This document shows positions 61,285-64,000 of a stretch of DNA of 64,000 bases, piece by piece. This DNA comes from G965233625 sp965233625 (lineage in GTDB: Bacteria; Planctomycetota; Planctomycetia; Pirellulales; Pirellulaceae). The notes beneath the pieces were generated by a model. It was not told the origin of the DNA. It saw only the letters and a list, made by a program, of their open reading frames with translations, and did no database searches. The stretch is from contig OZ247499.1 in NCBI GenBank assembly GCA_965233625.1, positions 992,001 to 1,056,000 on the forward strand. Direction: 5' to 3'. Each line of letters starts with the position of its first letter. Positions within the stretch are counted from its first letter, which is position 1. A program made the translations under genes and the position numbers.

Positions 61285-61902
61285 ATGAAAAACCCGCTTC
61301 GACAAGTGTTCCGCAACCGGCGGCCCGAGTTCGGTAAAGACTACGACGTGGGTTGGATCGGCTTTAATCACGCTGAAAGCAACATGTCGCAAGGCATTGC
61401 TTACATCCAAGGTTGGAAGCAGCAGAGCGACATTACCGTTTCGCACGTCTTTATTGTCACGGGTGAAGACGAGTGTGTGGAGGCTGCCTTTCCCAAAGGT
61501 GTTGTTGTTTCGAGCCTTGAAAAGCAATACTTCAGTCGTGAAGACCGCTACGTCACCTTCCGCCAGCCGTTGGGCCTGACAAGAGAGATGGCAGAGCAGA
61601 TTGTGGAGACAGCCAGGGAAGAAGTTGACAAACCGTTTGATAAGAACGTGCTTGCGGTTCATGCGGCGCACGGTAATTTTCTGGGTTACCTTTTGGACGT
61701 GGCCTGTGGTGGCGAAGCCAAGGATCTGTCGGCAAAATTCGTCTCCGCAGAAGACTCCTGGATCTGCAGTGAGCTAGGCGCCTACGTGCTCGACAGCCAG
61801 TCTGAGTATAAGGGCAAGGGGGTTCTTAGCCGTGAGTACGGCGCCATTACGCCGCAGATGCTGTTTGAGGACGACGAGATTTTTGAACCCTTCAATGAGT
61901 AA
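61285..61902 (+). CDS. YiiX-like permuted papain-fold cysteine hydrolase
   Basis: A 205-residue protein resembling the YiiX/C92 family of permuted papain-fold hydrolases. The catalytic-type His H54 sits in VSHVFIV and the Cys C161 in SWICSELGAYVLD; this His-first, Cys-later order defines the permuted NlpC/P60-like group. No signal peptide is visible, and the N-terminus is basic (MKNPLRQVFRNRR). Substrate may be peptide or amide; unknown. No good ribosome site precedes the ATG at 61285, so translation may depend on the gene upstream. Confidence 0.7.
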   Translation: MKNPLRQVFRNRRPEFGKDYDVGWIGFNHAESNMSQGIAYIQGWKQQSDITVSHVFIVTGEDECVEAAFPKGVVVSSLEKQYFSREDRYVTFRQPLGLTREMAEQIVETAREEVDKPFDKNVLAVHAAHGNFLGYLLDVACGGEAKDLSAKFVSAEDSWICSELGAYVLDSQSEYKGKGVLSREYGAITPQMLFEDDEIFEPFNE

Positions 61903-61963
61903 GCCGTAAAGTGCGTTGCGCCATTGTGTTGCAACCACACTCGCGCGTTTCTATACTCTCAAT

Positions 61964-63247
61964 ATGCATACTCGAAGAAAATTTATCGCCTCGTCCGCCG
62001 CAATGGTTTCAGCTGCTGCCGGGCTGCCATTAATGGCGAAGGAATCCGCCAAACCGCTGCCTGCCGGGAAGGCGGACGGCTGCATCTTTATCTGGCTCGG
62101 AGGCGGAGCGTGTCAGATAGATACGTTCGATCCAAAGCGGAAGAGTGATCGCCGCGAGGTGCCTGGCTCGGCCTACGACGCCATCCCGACATCGATCCAG
62201 GATGTGAAAGTCTGCGAACATCTCAAGCAGATGGCGCCTCTGATGGACCGCACCGTTCCCGTCCGCACCGTCAATCACAATGTGATTGATGAACACGCAG
62301 CCGCCACCAACCGCGTTCACACAGGCCGCCCACCGACAGGCACGACAGAGTATCCCTCCATCGGCTCCGTCATGGCGCACGAACTGGGCGCCCGCGGCGA
62401 GAACGTGCCGGCGTACGTTGTGATGGGCTATCCCAGCGCCAGCCGCGGACCAGGTTTCCTCGGTCCCAAGTATGGGTACGTTTACCTGACCGATACAAAA
62501 GCCGGCCCGCCCGGATTGAAGCGCCCGGTGGATGTCACCGCCGCGCGGCAGGCGCGCCGTAATCAACTGCTTGAATCACTACGCAGCGGCTACCAGCGAC
62601 GCAACCCGGAAGACAAACGCATTCAAGGCTACGTTTCAGCAAGCCAGGCTGGCATGAAGCTGGCGGGTCCAGACTTTATGAGCGTCTTCGACCTCAAGAG
62701 CGAGTCCCAGAAACTTCGCGCTGATTATGGCGGCGAGTTCGGGCAGCGATGTCTACTCGCACGACGGCTGATCGAATCTGGCGTGCGGTTTGTGGAAGTT
62801 TCGTTCAACCTGAACTTCCTCAATGGTACTGGCTGGGACACCCACAACGACGGACAGAAGAACCAGCACATTCTCATTCAGCAGCTGGACCAGGCGCTGG
62901 CGACACTGATTCTGGATCTCGAAAAACGCAAACGGCTGGATCGCACGTTGATTGTGGTCGCCACTGAATTCGGTCGTCCACCAAGTTTCGACGGTGGCGG
63001 CGGACGCGGACATCAGAGCGCGGCGTTCACGTGCCTGCTTGCCGGCGGCGGCCTGAAAACGGGACAGCCTCTGGGTGTCACCGACGAACTGGGAAGAAAG
63101 CCCGTGCATCGCCCGGTTTCCGTGCCAGATCTGCATGCCACGATCTATCACGCGATGCAGATTAATACTGAAATCGAACTTTTCGACGGAGATCGTCCTG
63201 TGCCGATTACGGATCACGGAACCGTCGCCAGCGAATTGTTCGCGTAA
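61964..63247 (+). CDS. DUF1501 protein, Tat-exported
   Basis: A 427-residue member of DUF1501, an alkaline-phosphatase/sulfatase-superfamily group expanded in Planctomycetota and often paired with a DUF1553/PSCyt protein. The N-terminus RRKFIASSAAMVSAAAGLPL is a twin-arginine signal. IFIWLGGGACQIDTFDPKR is the family opening and GWDTHNDGQKNQHI and VATEFGRPPSFD are conserved core segments. Here no cytochrome-like DUF1553 gene is adjacent. Start is ATG 61964. Confidence 0.9.
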   Translation: MHTRRKFIASSAAMVSAAAGLPLMAKESAKPLPAGKADGCIFIWLGGGACQIDTFDPKRKSDRREVPGSAYDAIPTSIQDVKVCEHLKQMAPLMDRTVPVRTVNHNVIDEHAAATNRVHTGRPPTGTTEYPSIGSVMAHELGARGENVPAYVVMGYPSASRGPGFLGPKYGYVYLTDTKAGPPGLKRPVDVTAARQARRNQLLESLRSGYQRRNPEDKRIQGYVSASQAGMKLAGPDFMSVFDLKSESQKLRADYGGEFGQRCLLARRLIESGVRFVEVSFNLNFLNGTGWDTHNDGQKNQHILIQQLDQALATLILDLEKRKRLDRTLIVVATEFGRPPSFDGGGGRGHQSAAFTCLLAGGGLKTGQPLGVTDELGRKPVHRPVSVPDLHATIYHAMQINTEIELFDGDRPVPITDHGTVASELFA

Positions 63248-63363
63248 CGGCTGTTCTGGCGGAAAACGCTGATACGCAATGTTGCGTCGCTGCGTGCGAT
63301 AGCCTGTCTAGTGCTCTGTATAACTGATTGTCCGCCAACTCTGCCGTTAGGGCGTCTGCCACA

Positions 63364-64000
63364 ATGCTTGAAGTTTCCCAGGCACTTAATCTTGTACTCG
63401 ACCGCGTCCGGCCTGGCAGAGCCGTCCGCATCGATCCGCGGCAGGCAACGGGCTGGACCCTGGCGGAAGACGTGGCGACGAATATCGATTCGCCCCCATA
63501 CGGCAAGTCGCTGATGGACGGATACGCCTTGCACGAGGCCGATCTGCCAGACCTTGCGTCCGCAGGTGCAGGTCAGGTGGTGACGTTTGCCGTTGCTGGC
63601 GAAGTTGCAGCAGGCGACGCTCCATCACTGACGTTGTCGCCCGGAACGGCGGTGCGGATCATGACCGGCGCGCCGCTACCCGCGAACACAGCCGCCGTCG
63701 CCATGGTTGAACGGTGCCATCCGCTGGAAGACGATCGCGTGCAGATACAGTCGCATGCACTTTCCCCCGGCGCCAACATTATGCGACGCGGCGAGGTGAT
63801 GCGGTACGGCGATAAGATCATGTCTAAAGGGCACGCGATCCGGCCGGTCGACGTGGGGCTGCTCTGCGAAGCAGGCGCCATGTCTCCGCTGTGCTACCTG
63901 GCGCCACGGGTTGCACTGGTAACAACAGGCAACGAGGTAGTGGACCCAGGTGAAACACCGCAGCCCGGACAGATACGCAATTCCAACGGCCCGATGCTTG
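63364..64000 (+). CDS. moeA: Molybdopterin molybdenumtransferase MoeA (cut by window edge)
   Basis: Inserts molybdenum into adenylated molybdopterin. The first 212 residues are visible. They include MLEVSQALNLVL, the domain II region SPPYGKSLMDGYAL, GTAVRIMTGAPLPANTAAVAMVE, and the beginning of the MoaB-like domain III (RVALVTTGNEVVDPGETPQPGQIRNSN, read in two parts at NEVVD). ATG at 63364 follows a 116-bp gap after the DUF1501 gene. Continues beyond the window. Confidence 0.95.
   Translation, partial: MLEVSQALNLVLDRVRPGRAVRIDPRQATGWTLAEDVATNIDSPPYGKSLMDGYALHEADLPDLASAGAGQVVTFAVAGEVAAGDAPSLTLSPGTAVRIMTGAPLPANTAAVAMVERCHPLEDDRVQIQSHALSPGANIMRRGEVMRYGDKIMSKGHAIRPVDVGLLCEAGAMSPLCYLAPRVALVTTGNEVVDPGETPQPGQIRNSNGPML

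Overview
The window is a stretch of chromosome from a member of the Planctomycetota, most likely class Planctomycetia. This rests on protein families largely restricted to or expanded in that phylum: a DUF1592-type cytochrome-like protein paired with a DUF1552 protein, a DUF1501 protein, a two-domain DUF1080 protein and a DUF1559 pseudopilin. GC content is moderately high (roughly 57 percent by eye). I cannot name the genus. No insertion sequence, prophage, CRISPR array, tRNA or rRNA was seen, so this looks like core chromosome with scattered lineage-specific genes.

Layout. 1-6.4 kb, minus strand: the N-terminal two thirds of DNA polymerase I, the DUF1552/DUF1592 pair and a flavin-dependent halogenase-like enzyme with a good promoter. 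6.7-12 kb, plus strand: sensor kinase, receiver, STAS protein, then the GspE/PilB ATPase and GspF/PilC platform protein. 12-24 kb: a divergent RNase HII-like protein, a DUF1080 protein, RecG, a NodB-like protein, a long-tailed CsrA, a thioesterase and MBL hydrolase, a tiny cysteine-rich protein, an SDR, TrpD and a beta-class DNA methyltransferase. 24-36 kb: a lipoprotein metallopeptidase, a LysM protein with a dead L,D-transpeptidase domain, pyruvate dehydrogenase E1 and E2, an HvfC/BufC-like protein and ThrS. 35-40 kb: a pseudopilin, a flagellin-family protein and a large HD-GYP/PAS/GGDEF protein. 40-55 kb: mixed metabolism (FAH hydrolase, HisA, cysteine desulfurase, class II aldolase), two large unknown hydrolases, a PAAR protein beside a methyltransferase, a RimB-like protein, DgkA, PcfJ-like and FtsH-peptidase-like proteins. 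55-61 kb: two tandem SRP-type RNAs, dnaX, ybaB, recR and rpoN. 61-64 kb: a YiiX-like cysteine hydrolase, a DUF1501 protein and the start of moeA.

The most striking signals are at the RNA level. Immediately upstream of dnaX are two RNAs of identical length (87 nt) that align without gaps. Their outer helices are nearly identical, but only the second carries the canonical SRP RNA core (GGTCAGGTCC-GAGA-GGAAGCAGCC). The first has a rewritten tip. Inside dnaX, a run of nine adenines sits where both alternative frames stop within a few codons, so a short gamma-like product by slippage is likely. Other items worth attention are a 38-residue protein with eight cysteines, an RNase HII-fold protein with a large insertion, and a stand-alone FtsH-type peptidase domain.

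Functional links. ffs-dnaX-ybaB-recR is a classical bacterial neighbourhood (protein targeting, clamp loading and recombination), here extended by rpoN. The kinase-receiver-STAS-GspE-GspF run suggests a regulated type IV pilus or type II secretion motor. The c-di-GMP protein directly upstream of flagellin, and CsrA elsewhere in the window, point to control of motility.
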